NCBI GenBank assembly: GCA_963989385.1
Contig: OZ022503.1
Coordinates: 54,558,858-54,622,857, forward strand
DNA length: 64,000 nt
From: Ctena decussata
Lineage: Eukaryota > Mollusca > Bivalvia > Lucinida > Lucinidae
Reading direction: 5' to 3'
Shown: piece after piece, positions 30,927 to 43,459 of the stretch
Numbering within the stretch: the stretch's first letter is position 1
Layout of the letters: the number at the start of each line of letters is the position of its first letter
Notes under the pieces: generated by a model
Told to the model about the DNA's origin: nothing
The model's database searches: none
What the model saw: only the letters and a program-made list of their open reading frames with translations
Program-made: the position numbers and the translations under genes

Positions 30927-32474
30927 ATTTTCATGAAACTTTGCAGACCTTAATCTATTACCCATACGAACTCATGCAAGGAAACTCAGATTTTTTGAAA
31001 GTTAACTAAAACAAGAGGGCCATGGTGGCCCTGAATCGCTCACCTGAGCATTAATCAGTTCACTGGCTCTGGTGAAGATTTATAAGAGTTTTTACCATAC
31101 ATGGGCATGGCAGCCACCTTGGTCATGTGACCAAGATCATTTGAAGAACTTTCAATCCTTTGACCCATGTGCAGGCTCCATATGAAATTTGAGTTTAGTC
31201 TGCCCAGTGGTTTCAGAGATGTTTGAAAATGTTTATGGATGAGGCAGCTAACAAGATACTGTAAGGCTCAGATGAGCTGAAAATGGCAGAGTCGCTTCTC
31301 CGAAAAGTTCCAGTTCATGTTGAGTTCCTTTGATGGATTTTAACTAGACTGAACTAGGCAAACTGTGACAGAGGATAGAATGGTAGCATCATTATCTGAC
31401 TGTGGTGAAACTAATGTATTCCAAGGAGTTTGTGGCTGGAATCATTGCAATGTTAGTTCTAATTCTTGCAGCATAACTTAATTTAGATTTGACCTAGTGA
31501 CCTAGTTTTTGACCCGACATGACCCAGTTTCAAATTTGACCTGGATTTTATGGAGATAAACATTCTGACAAAGTTTCATGAAGATTGGATCAAAACTGTG
31601 CCCTCTAGGGTGTGCACAAAGTTTTTCTAAGATTTGACCTCGTGACCTAGTTTTTGACCTGACATGACCCAGTTTCAAACTTGGCCTGGATATTGTGAAG
31701 ATAAACATTCTGACAAAGGTTCATGAAGATTGGATCAAAACTGTGCCCTCTAGAGTGTACACAAGGTTTTTCTAAGATTTGACCTAGTGACCTAGTTTTT
31801 GACCCGACATGATCTACCTTCAAACTTGGCCTTATTGTGATGATAAACATTATGACAAAGTTACAAAAAGATTGGATCAAAACTGTGTCGTCTAGAGTGT
31901 ACATAAGGTTATTCTAAGATCTGACCTAGTTTTTGACCTTACATGACCCAGTATCAAATTTGACCTAGATATTGTGAGGATAAACATTCTGACAAAATTT
32001 CATTAGGTTTGGATCAAAACTGTGACCTCTAGAGCGTACACAAAGTTTTCCTAATATTTGACCTAGTTTTTGACCCGACATGACCCAGTTTCAAACTTGG
32101 CCTGGATTTTGTAAGAATAAACATTCTGACAAAGTTTCATTGAGATTGGATCAAAACTGTGCCCTCTGGAGCATATACAAGGTTGTTCTTATATTTGACC
32201 TAGTTTTTGACCCGACGCAACCCACTGTCAAACTTATCCTAGATTTCCTAAAGATAAACATTCTGACAGAGTTTCATGAAGATTGTATCAAAAGTGTGCC
32301 CTGGAGGGTGTACACAAAGTTTTTCTAAGATTTGACCTAGTGACCTAGTTTTTGACACGCTATAACCCAGTTTCAAACTTGTCCTACATATTATGAGGAT
32401 AAACATTCTGACAAAGTTTCATGAACTTTGGATCAAAACTGTGCCTTCTAGAGCGTACACAAGATTTTTCTAAG

Positions 32475-32741
32475 TTGGTTAGTTGATTTGATGCTTAACG
32501 TCCACGGTAAACAACTACGGTCATGTCGGGACGGTCAGTTAACTTAACCACACTATTCCTGGGCAGGCTTAGACCTCCTAAGCGGTTAACCAGTACTAAG
32601 TGCACATACTTTCGCCAGTAACTGACAACTGCCCTTCTTGAATCAGCGGAAGGAGAAACGAAAGTATGTGGCCAGACCGGGATTCGAACCCAGGACCTCT
32701 GACTTACGAGTCAGGTGCCCTACTGACTGCGCTACCCGGCC
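32475..32741 (-). mobile_element. tRNA-derived SINE with clear boundaries
   Basis: On the minus strand it starts GGCCGGGTAGCGCAGTCAGT (A box) and continues to GGGTTCGAATCCCGG (B box); the first 72 bases fold like a tRNA with acceptor ends GGCCGGG/TCTGGCC and an anticodon-arm-like CTGAC-TCGTAA-GTCAG (CGT, threonine-like). A body follows with GTTGATTTGATGC-type sequence (as the reverse complement of AACGTCCACGG) near its 3' end. Flanking CTAAG is repeated at 32470-32474 and 32742-32746, a short target duplication. It interrupts a 144-bp repeat unit exactly. The RNA pol III promoter boxes look intact. Confidence 0.85.
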
Positions 32742-32838
32742 CTAAGATTTGACCTAGAAACCTACATGTAGCTTTTGACCCGACATGACCCAGTTTCAAA
32801 CTCGGCCTACATTTTATGGAGATAAACATTCTGACATA

Positions 32839-33846
32839 CAGTATTCCTCAAAATTATTGAGAATTGTATTTTGGCACACAGTTGCTAGCCATACATGTTC
32901 AACAATAATTTAAACACCTAAAATACAATAAAAGAACCTCTGTTTCAAGTTGGATATACAAAAATGACAATACGATGCATTTTCTCTTGTCAGTGGTAGG
33001 TAAGGATGTGCTAGGGTACACCCCTGTAAAAATTTGTCCCTTGATTTCGACTATATTTTTCTATACCACCTTTGCTACAAATAGACTATCTCAGGTGAAA
33101 TAATTTATTTTCTTCATTGGGCAACACCATCTACATTAGTAATGTTGCCTTTAATATTTTGCATGATTTAAAGTTACTAATGCCAGTTTCTGAGTCAGGG
33201 ACTGGCTGTTATATTATAGGAAGACTATTGAATGCATCAGAAACGGCAAAAAATCTGATCGGTTAGTGATCTGAACAGACTATTTTTGGCAATTGTATAG
33301 ATAATCATTTCAAAACTCATATCCCTTATAGCAGGTTTACTAAGCCTTACAAAAAATATGGTTTTGTGCCGTTTCCGTCGAGATGTATAGAATAAGAATG
33401 AACAGAGCAACATACCCTCTGTCAAAATTGCAATTTTCCCCAATTTCGAGCACCTTTTTGAAATGAAGTCACGTGTTTGAACGCCAGCAGCATCTACAGC
33501 TGACAAGCTCGCACAAAATTCTGTTTTCAGTTTGCCAACACCTTATCTCTAGATGAGAAAAACATTCAAAAATCAACTGATTTGTCATTATCTTATCCAC
33601 AAATATCGATTTTATTTGGTAGGGGTACATAATTTTCCAGTCGGACAAAAAATCTCTGGGTGGCACAATTCAAGGGGAGATAACGTTTGTGACTCAAACA
33701 TATGAGTAATACTGGTAAGCTAAAAAGTTCACAGAGGGATGTTGTTAACTAAGTAAACAAAGATATTAAGTATATACATGATCGGTCAACTACTAGTGCT
33801 TAATTTTCACTTTGCAAAAAATTCTCAATAATTTTGAGGAATACTA
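32839..33846. mobile_element. Tc1/mariner-like MITE, ~1.0 kb
   Basis: Both ends carry an inverted AGTATTCCTCAAAATTATTG-type terminus (27 bp nearly perfect) preceded by TA (32837-32838 and 33847-33848), the hallmark target duplication of Tc1/mariner. Removing the element with one TA restores a normal 144-bp repeat unit. No transposase frame is present (the longest antisense frame, 33237-33506, is uncharacterised). Confidence 0.85.
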
Positions 33847-36081
33847 TAGTCTCAGAAAGATTGGTTCAAAAGTGTGTCCTCTAGAGCGTACACAAGGTTT
33901 TACTATGATTTGACCTAGTGACCTAGTTTTTGACCTGACATGACCCAGTTTCAAATTTGCTCTAGAAATTATGAGGATAATATTCTGACAAAGTTTCATG
34001 AACTTTGGATCAAAACTGTGTCCTCTAGCGCGTACACAAGGTTTTTCTAAGATTTGACCTAGTGACCAAGTTTTTGACCCGACATGACCAAGTTTCGAAC
34101 TTGGTCTAGAGTATATGGAGATAAACATTCTGACAATGTTTCATAAAGATTGGATCAAAACTGTGTCCTCTAGAGCGTACACAAGATTTTTCTATGATTT
34201 GACCTAGTGACCTAGTTTTTGACCCAAAATGACTCTGTTTCAAGTTTGTTCTAGATATTATAAGGATAAACATTCTGACTAAGTTTCATGAACTTTGGAT
34301 CAAAACTATGACTTCTAGAGTGTACACAAGGTTTTACTATGATTTGACCTAGTGACCTAGTTTTTGACCCGAAATGACTCTGTTTCAAGTTTGTTCTAGA
34401 TATTATAAGGATAAACATTCTGACAAAGTTTCATGAACTTTGCATCAAAACTGTGCCCTCTGGAGCGTACACAAGGTTTTTCTAAGATTTGACCTAGTGA
34501 CCTAGTTTTTGACCTGACATGACCCAGTGTCGAACTTGGCCTAGACTTTATGGAGATAAACATTCTGACAATGTTTCATAAAGATTGGATCAAAACTGTG
34601 TCCTCTAGAGCGTACAAAAGGTATTTCTATGATTTGACCTAGTGACCTAGTTTTTGACCCGACATGACCCAGTTTCAAACTCGTTCTAGATATTATAAAG
34701 ATAAACATTCTGACAAAGTTTCATGAGCTTCGGATCAAAACTGTGCCTTCTCGAGTGCATACAAGGTTTTTCTAAGAATTGACCTAGTGATCTAGTTTTT
34801 GACCCGACGTGACCCAGTTTCAAATTTGGCCTAGAGTTTATGGAGATAAACATTCTGACAAAGTTTCCTAAAGATTGAATCAAAACTGTGTCCTCCAGAG
34901 CCTACACAAGGTTTTTCTATGATTTGACCTAGTGACCTAGTTTTTGACCTGATGTGACCCAGTTTCAAACTTGTCCTAGATATTATAAGGATAAACATTC
35001 TGACAAAGTTTCATGAACTTTGTATGAAAACTGTGCCTTCAAGAGCGTACACAAGATTTTTCTAAGATTTGACCTGGTGTCCTAGTTTTTGACCCGACAT
35101 GACCCAGTTTCAAACTTATCCTACATATTATGAGGATAAACATTCTGACAAAGTTTCATGAACTTTGGATCAAAAATACGCCTTCTGGAGCTCACACAAG
35201 GTTTTCCTAGATTTGACCTAGTGACCTAGTTTTTGACCCGACATGACCCAGTTTCGAACTTGGCCTTGAGTTTATGGAGATAAATATTCTGACAAAGTTT
35301 CATAAAGATTGGATCAAAACTAAGTCCTCCAGAGCGTAAACAAGGTTTTTCTATGATCTGACCTTGTGACCTAGTTTTTGACCTGACGAGACCCAGTTTC
35401 GAACTTGTCCTAGATATTATAAGGATAAACATTCTGACAAAGTTTCATGAATTTCGGATCAAAAGTGCACACAAGGTTTTTTTAAGAATTGACCTAGTGA
35501 CCTAGTTTTTGGCCCGACATGACCCAGTTTCGAACTTGGTCTAGATTTTATAGAGATAAAGATTCTGACAAAGTTTCAGAAAGATTGGATCAAAACTGTG
35601 CCGGCTAGAGTGTACACAAGCAAAAGTTGACGGACGTCCGGACGGACGGACGGACGTCCGTCCACACATACAACGGACGTCGGACATCACGGTATCCTAA
35701 AAGCTCACCCTGAGCACTTCGTGCTCAGGTGAGCTAAAAATAGCCATCAGAGGAGATGGCAAATCCCCCGACCTAAGACCCCCATGGGCCTTGGTAAAAA
35801 GGGTGCACTTCAACACACATATTAGAAATATATTGTCGTTCTTTTATGCTTCTGATTGACATTAACTGTTAACATATGCATGATTATCTAACACTCAGAC
35901 TAAAACAGTATGCTTGACTGCTAAAAAGAGGTAATATCACAAACAACCATCATATAAACAAATGTATAGTATACGATACACTCAATTTTCAAAATGTGTG
36001 AATAACTTCTAAACTACAAGCCCTACAAACCTAATTTTGAGCTCTCTAGTAAGTGAATTTGGACAAAGAATCCAAATCTGG

Positions 36082-36093
36082 AAAAAAAAAATT

Positions 36094-36124
<31 letters not shown>

Positions 36125-36126
36125 GG
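36082..36126 (+). repeat. A(10)-T(12)-G(23) homopolymer block, module 1
   Basis: Uninterrupted A, then T, then G runs. The same block recurs at 37108-37153, 38136-38180 and 43415-43458 with different run lengths. The G run is long enough to form a G-quadruplex and to slip during copying or sequencing, so exact lengths are unreliable. Confidence 0.9.
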
Positions 36127-37118
36127 AGTGGGCACGGGAATGTGGAGGGGTTAGAGAAAGTTAGGAACACTGATAAGATATCACAGCATGATCATCAATA
36201 TTCTAAAAGGTACACGGTTATTCAAATTCTGGAGCTGGCCAGGGTTATACAGATATGCAGCAGAGACTCAAACAGCAGCTCAAAATACCAAAGGGAAATA
36301 ACTCACATAGTATACAGCGAGAGTTATCATTCATGTATGAGACCAATTGTTATGACCTGTTCTGCATATCTGTGAAGTATCATGAAAATATTTCAAAAGG
36401 TATTCAAGCTATGGAGTGGACACCTAAAATCATCAAAGGGAAATAACTCCAAAAGTAAGAAAGCAAGAGTTGTCATTCTTGTTCGCGACACATCATCATG
36501 ACCTGATCTACATATCTGTGAAGTATCATGAAAATATTCCAAAAGGTATTCAAGTTATAGAGCGGACACGAAATCACAACTTAAACCATCAAGGGGAAAT
36601 AACTCAAAAAGTAAGAAAGCAGGAGTTGTCATTCTTGTTCGCGACACATCGTCATGACCTGCCATACATATCTGTGAAGTATCATGAAAATATTCCAAAA
36701 GGTATTCAAGTTATAGAGCGGACACGAAATCATACCTAACATGATCAAGGGGAAATAACTCAAAAATAGCCATCAGAGGAGATGGCAAATCCCCCGACCG
36801 AAGACCCCAATGGGCCTTGGTAAAAAGGGTGCACTTCAAAACACATATTAGTAATATATTGTCGTTCTTTTATGCTTCTGATTGACATTAACTGTTAACA
36901 GATGCATGATTATCTAACACTCAGACTAAAACAGTATGCTTGACTGCTAAAAAGAGGTAATGTCTCAAACAGCCTCCATAAACACAAATGTATAGCATAC
37001 GATACATTCAACTTTCCAAATGTGTAAATAACTTCTAAAGTACAAGTCCTACAAACCTAATTTTGAGCTCTCTAGTAAGTGAATTTGGACAAAGAATCCA
37101 AATCTGGAAAAAAAAAAA

Positions 37119-37150
<32 letters not shown>

Positions 37151-39757
37151 GGGCACGCGAATGTGGAGGGGTCAGAGAGAGTTAGGAACACTGATAAGAT
37201 ATCACAGCATGACCATCAATATTCTAAAAGGTACACGGTTATTCAAATTCTGGAGCTGCCAGGGTTATACAGTTATGGAGATATGCAGCAGAGACTCAAA
37301 CAGCAGCTCAAAATACCAAAGGGAAATAACTCACATAGTATACAGCGAGAGTTATCATTCATGTATGAGACCAATTGTTATGACCTGTTCTGCATATCTG
37401 TGAAGTATCATGAAAATATTTCATAAGGTATTCAAGCTATGGAGTGGACACCTAAAATCATCAAAGGGAAATAACTCCAAAAGTAAGAAAGCAAGAGTTG
37501 TCATTCTTGTTCGCGACACATCATCATGACCTGATCTACATATCTGTGAAGTATCATGAAAATATTCCAAAAGGTATTCAAGTTATAGAGCGGACACGAA
37601 ATCACAACTTAAACCATCAAGGGGAAATAACTCAAAAAGTAAGAAAGCAGGAGTTGTCATTCTTGTTCGCGACACATCGTCATGACCTGCTCTACATATC
37701 TGTGAAGTATCATGAAAATATTCCAAAAGGTATTCAAGTTATAGAGCGGACACGAAATCATACCTAAAATGATCAAGGGGAAATAACTCAAAAATAGCCA
37801 TCAGAGGAGATGGCAAATCCCCCGACCGAAGACCCCAATGGGCCTTGGTAAAAAGGGTGCACTTCAAAACACATATTAGTAATATATTGTCGTTCTTTTA
37901 TGCTTCTGATTGACATTAACTGTTAACAGATGCATGATTATCTAACACTCAGACTAAAACAGTATGCTTGACTGCTAAAAAGAGGTAATGTCTCAAACAG
38001 CCTCCATAAACACAAATGTATAGCATACGATACATTCAACTTTCCAAATGTGTAAATAACTTCTAAAGTACAAGTCCTACAAACCTAATTTTGAGCTCTC
38101 TAGTAAGTGAATTTGGACAAAGAATCCAAATCTGGAAAAAAAAAAAAATTTTTTGGGGGGGGGGGGGGGGGGGGGGGGGGCACGGGAATGTGGAGGGGTC
38201 AGAGAGAGTTAGGAACACTGATAAGATATCACAGCATGACCATCAATATTCTAAAAGGTACACGGTTATTCAAATTCTGGAGCTGCCAGGGTTATACAGT
38301 TATGGAGCAGAGACTCAAACAGCAGCTCAAACTACCAAAGGGAAATAACTCACAAAGTATAAAAGCAAGAGTTATCATTCATGTATGAGACAAATTGTCA
38401 TGACCCGTTCTGCATATCTGTGAAGTATCATGAGAATATTTCAAAAGGTATTCAAGCTATGGAGCGGACACCTAAAATCATCAAAGGGAAATAACACCAA
38501 AAGTAAACAAGCAAGAGTTGTCATTCTTGTTCGCGACACATCATCATGAACTGTTCTATATATCTGTGAAGTATCATGACAATATTCCAAAAGGTATTCA
38601 AGTTATAGAGCGTACACGAAATCACACCTAAAACCATCAAGGGGAAATAACTCAAAAAGTAAGAAAGCAAGAGTTGTCATTCTTGTTCGCGACACATCGT
38701 CATGACCTGTTCTACATATCTGTGAAGTATCATGAAAATATTCCAAAAGGTATTCAAGTTATAGAGCGGACACGATATCATACCTAAAGTGATCAAGGGG
38801 AAATAACTCAAAAAGTATGAAAGCAAGAGTTGTCATTCTTGTTTGCGACACACCGTCATGACCTGTTCTACATATCTGTGAAGTATCATGAGAATATTCC
38901 AAAGGGTATTGAAGTTATAGAGTGGACACGAATCTGCCCAAAAAATCACACCTAAAACTATCAAGGGGAAATAAGTCAAAAAGTAAGAAAACAAGAGTTG
39001 TCATTCTTGTTCCCGACACATCGTCATGACCTGTTCTACATTTCTGTGAAGTATCATGAAAATATTCCAAAGGGTATTCAAGTTACAGAGCGGACACGAA
39101 TCTGCCAAAAAAATCACCAAAGGGGAGATAATTCAAAAAGTACAATTCCAAGAGTTACCATTCTTGTACGCGACACATCGTCATGACCTGTTCTACATAA
39201 CTGTGAAGTATCATGAAAATATTCCAAAGGGTATTCTAGTTATAGAGCGGACACAAATCTGTCAAAAAAAATCACACCTAAAACTATCAAGGGGAAATAA
39301 CTCAAAAAGTAAGAAAGCAAGAGTTGTCATTCTTGTTTGCGACACATTGTCATGACCTGTTCTACATTTCTGTGAAGTATCATGAAAATATTCCAAAGGG
39401 TATTCAAGTTACAGAGCGGACACGAATCTGCCAAAAAAATCACCAAAGGGGAGATAATTCAAAAAGTACAATTGCAAGAGTTACCATTCTTGTACGCGAC
39501 ACATCGTCATGACCTGTTCTACATAACTGTGAAGTATCATGAAAATATTCCAAAGGGTATTCAAGATATAGAGAAGTTACAGAGCGGACACGAATCTGCC
39601 AAAAAAATCACCAAAGGGGAGATAATTCAAAAAGTACAATTGCAAGAGTTACCATTCTTGTACGCGACACATCGTCATGACCTGTTCTACATAACTGTGA
39701 AGTATCATGAAAATATTCCAAAGGGTATTCAAGATATAGAGCGGACAAGAAAATGTT

Positions 39758-39803
39758 TACGGACGGACGGACGGACGGCGGACGGACGGACAGACGGACG
39801 GAC
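39758..39803 (+). repeat. ACGG microsatellite
   Basis: ACGG tetranucleotide repeats with a few variants, directly upstream of the 3' hairpin of the family-2 element. Equivalent runs at 44535-44572 and 47407-47440. This placement is diagnostic of bivalve pearl-type elements. Confidence 0.9.
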
Positions 39804-39866
39804 GCCAGGCTCATCGCTATATCCCCCGAACCTTTCGGTCGGGGGATAAGAAAGGTTCGGGGGATA

Positions 39867-41440
39867 AAAATCACTCAAACATGAAATATGTAGGTCATAT
39901 TGACCTAGAACTAGTATGAGGTCAAGCATAGTGTCAGACAGATTATCCAAATTATGCTTCACATCTATGCAATATTTTAATGTATTGGCCGAAACCACTG
40001 AATATATGTGAAATAATTGTGCACTTTTTGATAAAAGCATGAAATTTGGCACAATGCTAGACAAAGCTATTCTAAGCATTTTCAGGGTGGATGCCAAGCT
40101 GGAAAATTCCATTTATGGCGGCCATCTTAATTTCAAAATGGCCGCCACTGAAATTGCATTTCATGGCAAACAGAATCAAAGATTATTAGAAAGGCCAGTT
40201 CTGTGTTTCTGAATATGTTTAGCTAAGCTTTCACCATGATTTTCTCTATCTTGTTTGTTATTCTGCATTTCTGAATTATGCTACTGGGCGTAGACATGAC
40301 ACCACTAGATCATTATATGTTTGTAAGTATGGAAATGGAGTACAGTGAAGCACAATCCTCACCACTTGATGGATAAAACCTTTCAAAACAACATTGTTTT
40401 GCAGATTGAATTCTTTTTCAAGTAAATAAAACTTGTTAGCTGGGTGACAATAGCAATTTTTTTACTTGTTAATTTTTACTTGTTGCATTAGTGTACATAA
40501 TAAATTATTTTACCTGACTCATAATTTATGAAAGATGCAGAAAACATAATTTAATCCATAAATGTATTTAGCTTTATTTTTATGCACCATGCAATATAAG
40601 GTTTTAAAGCATAAAAAGATCATATGTGAGGTGTAACGTACATAACAGTAACAAAGGTACTAATAAACAACAATAATCTAAATAAATCGAAATTGATGGT
40701 TGATCAATGTGGACATTACTGAACAAACACTGCCATTCATTTTCAAATTATGCACATACTAGAGAGAACTGATTGGCACCTTTTGAATTAGTCTATGCAG
40801 GACTGACAAATTACTTGAATCTAGAATGAATCTATTTTGTAAGAGTTCAAACAATTTTGACGAATAACTTCGAGGAATAGATACATGTTAAAATAGTAAA
40901 TGGCATTACCTCAAATGGTAAATGGCATTACCTCATTTCAATCTGTATTTCATCTTTAGTAGACAGAAGCATATGTCACTATATTGGAAAACCATTGTTG
41001 TATGTTTTTAAACTATAATTATATGATTTAAACATGTATCTGAAGGTAAGTTTAGTGGTAACGTAACGTAATGTAACGTAATTGTAGTTTGTATAATTGT
41101 AGGTGGTGTCAGAGAATAAGATATGAAAACTGTTGTAAAAAGTCAGTCCCAGCCTGCAGCTAGGCTTTCAATGCTTTAAGTGTCAACGATCTTTACGAAT
41201 GACGTATGCTCACTCTGACTCCTTTAAAACATAGTTTTAAAGCATCTTCGCTAGAATGAGCTTTCAATGCCACACTCGTCAAGTAAATATTTTGCTAAGA
41301 GTTAACGTTTAGTATCACGTTAAATGTGTACCTGTTGAGTGGTAATAAACGTTATCTGTGTATAGCTCTCGTCAATTATACTGCTGCATATTACTATTAG
41401 GAAAACGAAAAAAGTGCAATTCTTTTAAACTGAGATATAA
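39867..41440. other. Unique-looking AT-rich DNA
   Basis: No gene recognised. Contains a TTCAAAATGGCCGCC block near 40131 related to the 1480-2125 array, a 19-bp tandem (AAATGGCATTACCTCA, 40898-40937) and a GTAACGTAA cluster (41058-41085). Confidence 0.4.
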
Positions 41441-43074
41441 CAAGTAGCCCAAAGGGCAACAATTGCTCACCTGAGAGACACTGTAAACCTATAGGGATAT
41501 TTAAGATGCTCAAGGGCAGCTAACTCCACAGTCAGTGGTCCAATCAGGCTGAAAATTAAACTCCTCCAAAACATTATGTATGCCCTCATTTAATATATGC
41601 AAGTTTAAAAAGTATCCGATCAAGAGCACAATAGACAGAGCTGTCAAGGGCAGCTAACTTCGTAGTGGTTGGCCTGATCTGGCCAAAATTTGAACTTGTT
41701 TAAGATATTATGCATTTCCTCATTACCTGCAAGTTTGAAAAGGATCAGATCAGTAGAAACCAAGAAAAAGTGGCGACATTGATTTTTTGGATGCTCAGGG
41801 CAGGTACTCCATAGTCAGTAGTGAGATCTAGCCGAAATGCTAACTAATCCAAGCTTTTATGCATATCCTCATTACCTGCAAGTATGTAGAGGATCCGATG
41901 AAAAATGAAAATGTGATGACGTTGTTTTCTACATTATAACACTATGGGATTTTTTTCAAACGCTCAAGGGCAGCTAACTCCGTAGTCTGTGCTCGAATCC
42001 GGCCAAATTTCGAACTCATCCAAGCTCTTATGTATGTCATCATTACCTGCAAGTATGATAAGGATCTAATCAAAAACCTTGATTGCAGCACCCTGAAAGT
42101 CAAACTTGCTCGAGATATTGTCATGCCCTACATTTGTGTGAAATTATTTTAGAAATCCGTTGAGAAATGTAGGTGCTAGAGCGATGACAAAGTTTTTCTA
42201 AAAATAGCCACAGTGACCTTGACCTTGGGCACAGCATCCTGAAAGTCGAACTTGCTTGAGATATTGTCATACCCTACATTTGTGTCAAGTTATTTCAAAA
42301 TCCATGGAGAAATGAAGGTGCTAGGGCGATGACAAAGTTTTTCTAAAAAAAGCTACAGTGACCTTGACCTTGGGCACAGCACCCTGAAAGTCTATCATGC
42401 ACGAGATATTGTCATGCCTTACATTTGTGTGAAGTTATTTTAAAATCCATTGAGAAATGTAGGTGCTAGAGCGCTGACAAAGTTTTTCTAAAAATAGCCA
42501 CAGTGACCTTGACCTTGGGCGCAGCACCCTGAAAGTTGTACTTGCTTGAGATATTGTCATACCCTACATTTGTGTCAAGTTATTTTAAAATCCATGGAGA
42601 AATGAAGGTGCTAGGGCGATGACAAAGTTTTTCTAAAAATAGCCACAGTGACCTTGACCTTGGGCACAGCACCCTGAAAGTCAAACTTGCTCGAGATATT
42701 GTCATGCCCTACATTTGTGTGAAGTTATTTTAAAATCCTTTGAGAAATGTAGGTGCTAGAGCGCTGACAAAGTTTTTCTAAAAATAGCCACAGTGACCTT
42801 GACCTTGGGCGTAGCATCCTGAAAGCCGAACTTGCTTGAGATATTGTCATGCCCTACATTTGTGTGAATTTATTTTGAAATCCATAGAGAAATGTAGGTG
42901 CTAGAGCGCTGACAAAGTTTTTCTAAAACTAGCCACAGTGACCTTGACCTTGGGCGCAGCATCCTGAAAGTCGAACTTGCTCGAGATATTGTCATGCCCT
43001 ACATTTGTGTGAAGTTATTTTAAAATCCGTTGAGAAATGTAGGCAATAGAGCGATGACAAAGTTTTTCTAAAAA
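41441..43074 (+). mobile_element. Tandem-repeat element, family 3 (145-bp core)
   Basis: It starts CAAGTAGCCCAAAGGGCAAC (hairpin GCCC/GGGC) followed by TTGCTCACCTGAGAG, similar to the family-1 start. The first part has ~150-bp units with GGGCAGCTAACTCC; the second has six units of exactly 145 bp (CAGTGACCTTGACCTTGGGC at 42211, 42356, 42501, 42646, 42791 and 42936). No own 3' end is seen: at 43075 it runs into a family-2 start through the shared string AAAAATAGCCA, a natural template-switch or insertion junction. Confidence 0.75.
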
Positions 43075-43428
43075 TAGCCATCAGAGGAGATGGCAAATCC
43101 CCCGACCAAAGGCCCCTTGTGCCTTGGTAAACAGGATGCACTTCAAAAAACATATAAGTAATATATTGTCATTCTATTATGCTTCTGATTGACATTATCT
43201 GTTTAACAGATGCATAATTATCTAACACTAAGACCAAAACAGTATGCCAGACTGCTAAAAAGAGGTAAAATCTCAAACAGCCACCATGTACACAATGTAT
43301 AGCATATGATACACTCAACATTTCAAAATGTGTGAATAACTTCTAAAGTACAAGCCCTACAAATTTAATGTTGAGCTCTCTAGTAAGTGAATTTGGACAA
43401 AGAATCCAAATCTGAAAAAAAAAAAAAT

Positions 43429-43459
<31 letters not shown>

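Larger units (their letters stand above)
31011..35740 (+). mobile_element. Pearl/HINE-like tandem-repeat element, family 1 copy 1
   Basis: The 5' end ACAAGAGGGCCATGGTGG contains a hairpin (GGGCCA/TGGCCC). A 13-bp GCTCACCTGAGCA follows; it recurs inverted at the 3' end as TGCTCAGGTGAGC, next to a second hairpin (TGAGCAC-TTC-GTGCTCA). The core is about 25 copies of a ~144-bp unit (TTTGACCTAGTGACCTAG, AACATTCTGACAAAGTTTCA, AAACTGTG, GTACACAAGG). A GGAC/GTCC run (35631-35668) precedes the end. Subterminal inverted repeats, satellite core and 3' hairpin match Helentron-associated or 'pearl' elements. It is interrupted by a SINE (32475-32741) and a MITE (32839-33846). All open frames here (mostly minus strand, ~60-90 codons) are repeat artefacts. 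Confidence 0.8.
35741..39866 (+). mobile_element. Pearl/HINE-like element, family 2 (three 1.03-kb modules)
   Basis: Modules start at 35741, 36767 and 37795 with TAGCCATCAGAGGAGATGGC (hairpin GCCATC/GATGGC) then AATCCCCCGACC. Only the last has an end: an ACGG run (39758-39803) and ATCCCCCGAACC...CGGTCGGGGGAT, a hairpin whose right arm is the inverse of the start (ATCCCCCGACCGAA). The cores are ~150-bp repeats (AAGCAAGAGTTGTCATTCTT, CATGACCTGTTCTACATATC, AAGTATCATGAAAATATTCC). Each module holds an A-T-G homopolymer block. Modules 1 and 2 lack a 3' end, so this reads as tandem amplification of one element's 5' part. No coding capacity; runs of short frames are artefacts. Confidence 0.78.

Noticed and set aside
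32670..32741. Possible functional tRNA gene (CGT anticodon-like)
   Set aside because: The tRNA-like part is joined to a SINE body and flanked by a target duplication, and the anticodon loop has only six bases.
31502..35432. Series of minus-strand frames starting MFI.I.SR..LKLGHV
   Set aside because: They recur once per ~144-bp unit and simply translate the satellite core; no domain and no start or stop logic.
36037..39849. Overlapping plus-strand frames with poly-Gly or HDLFYISVKYHENI repeats
   Set aside because: Translations of the family-2 repeats and G runs; identical in each module.
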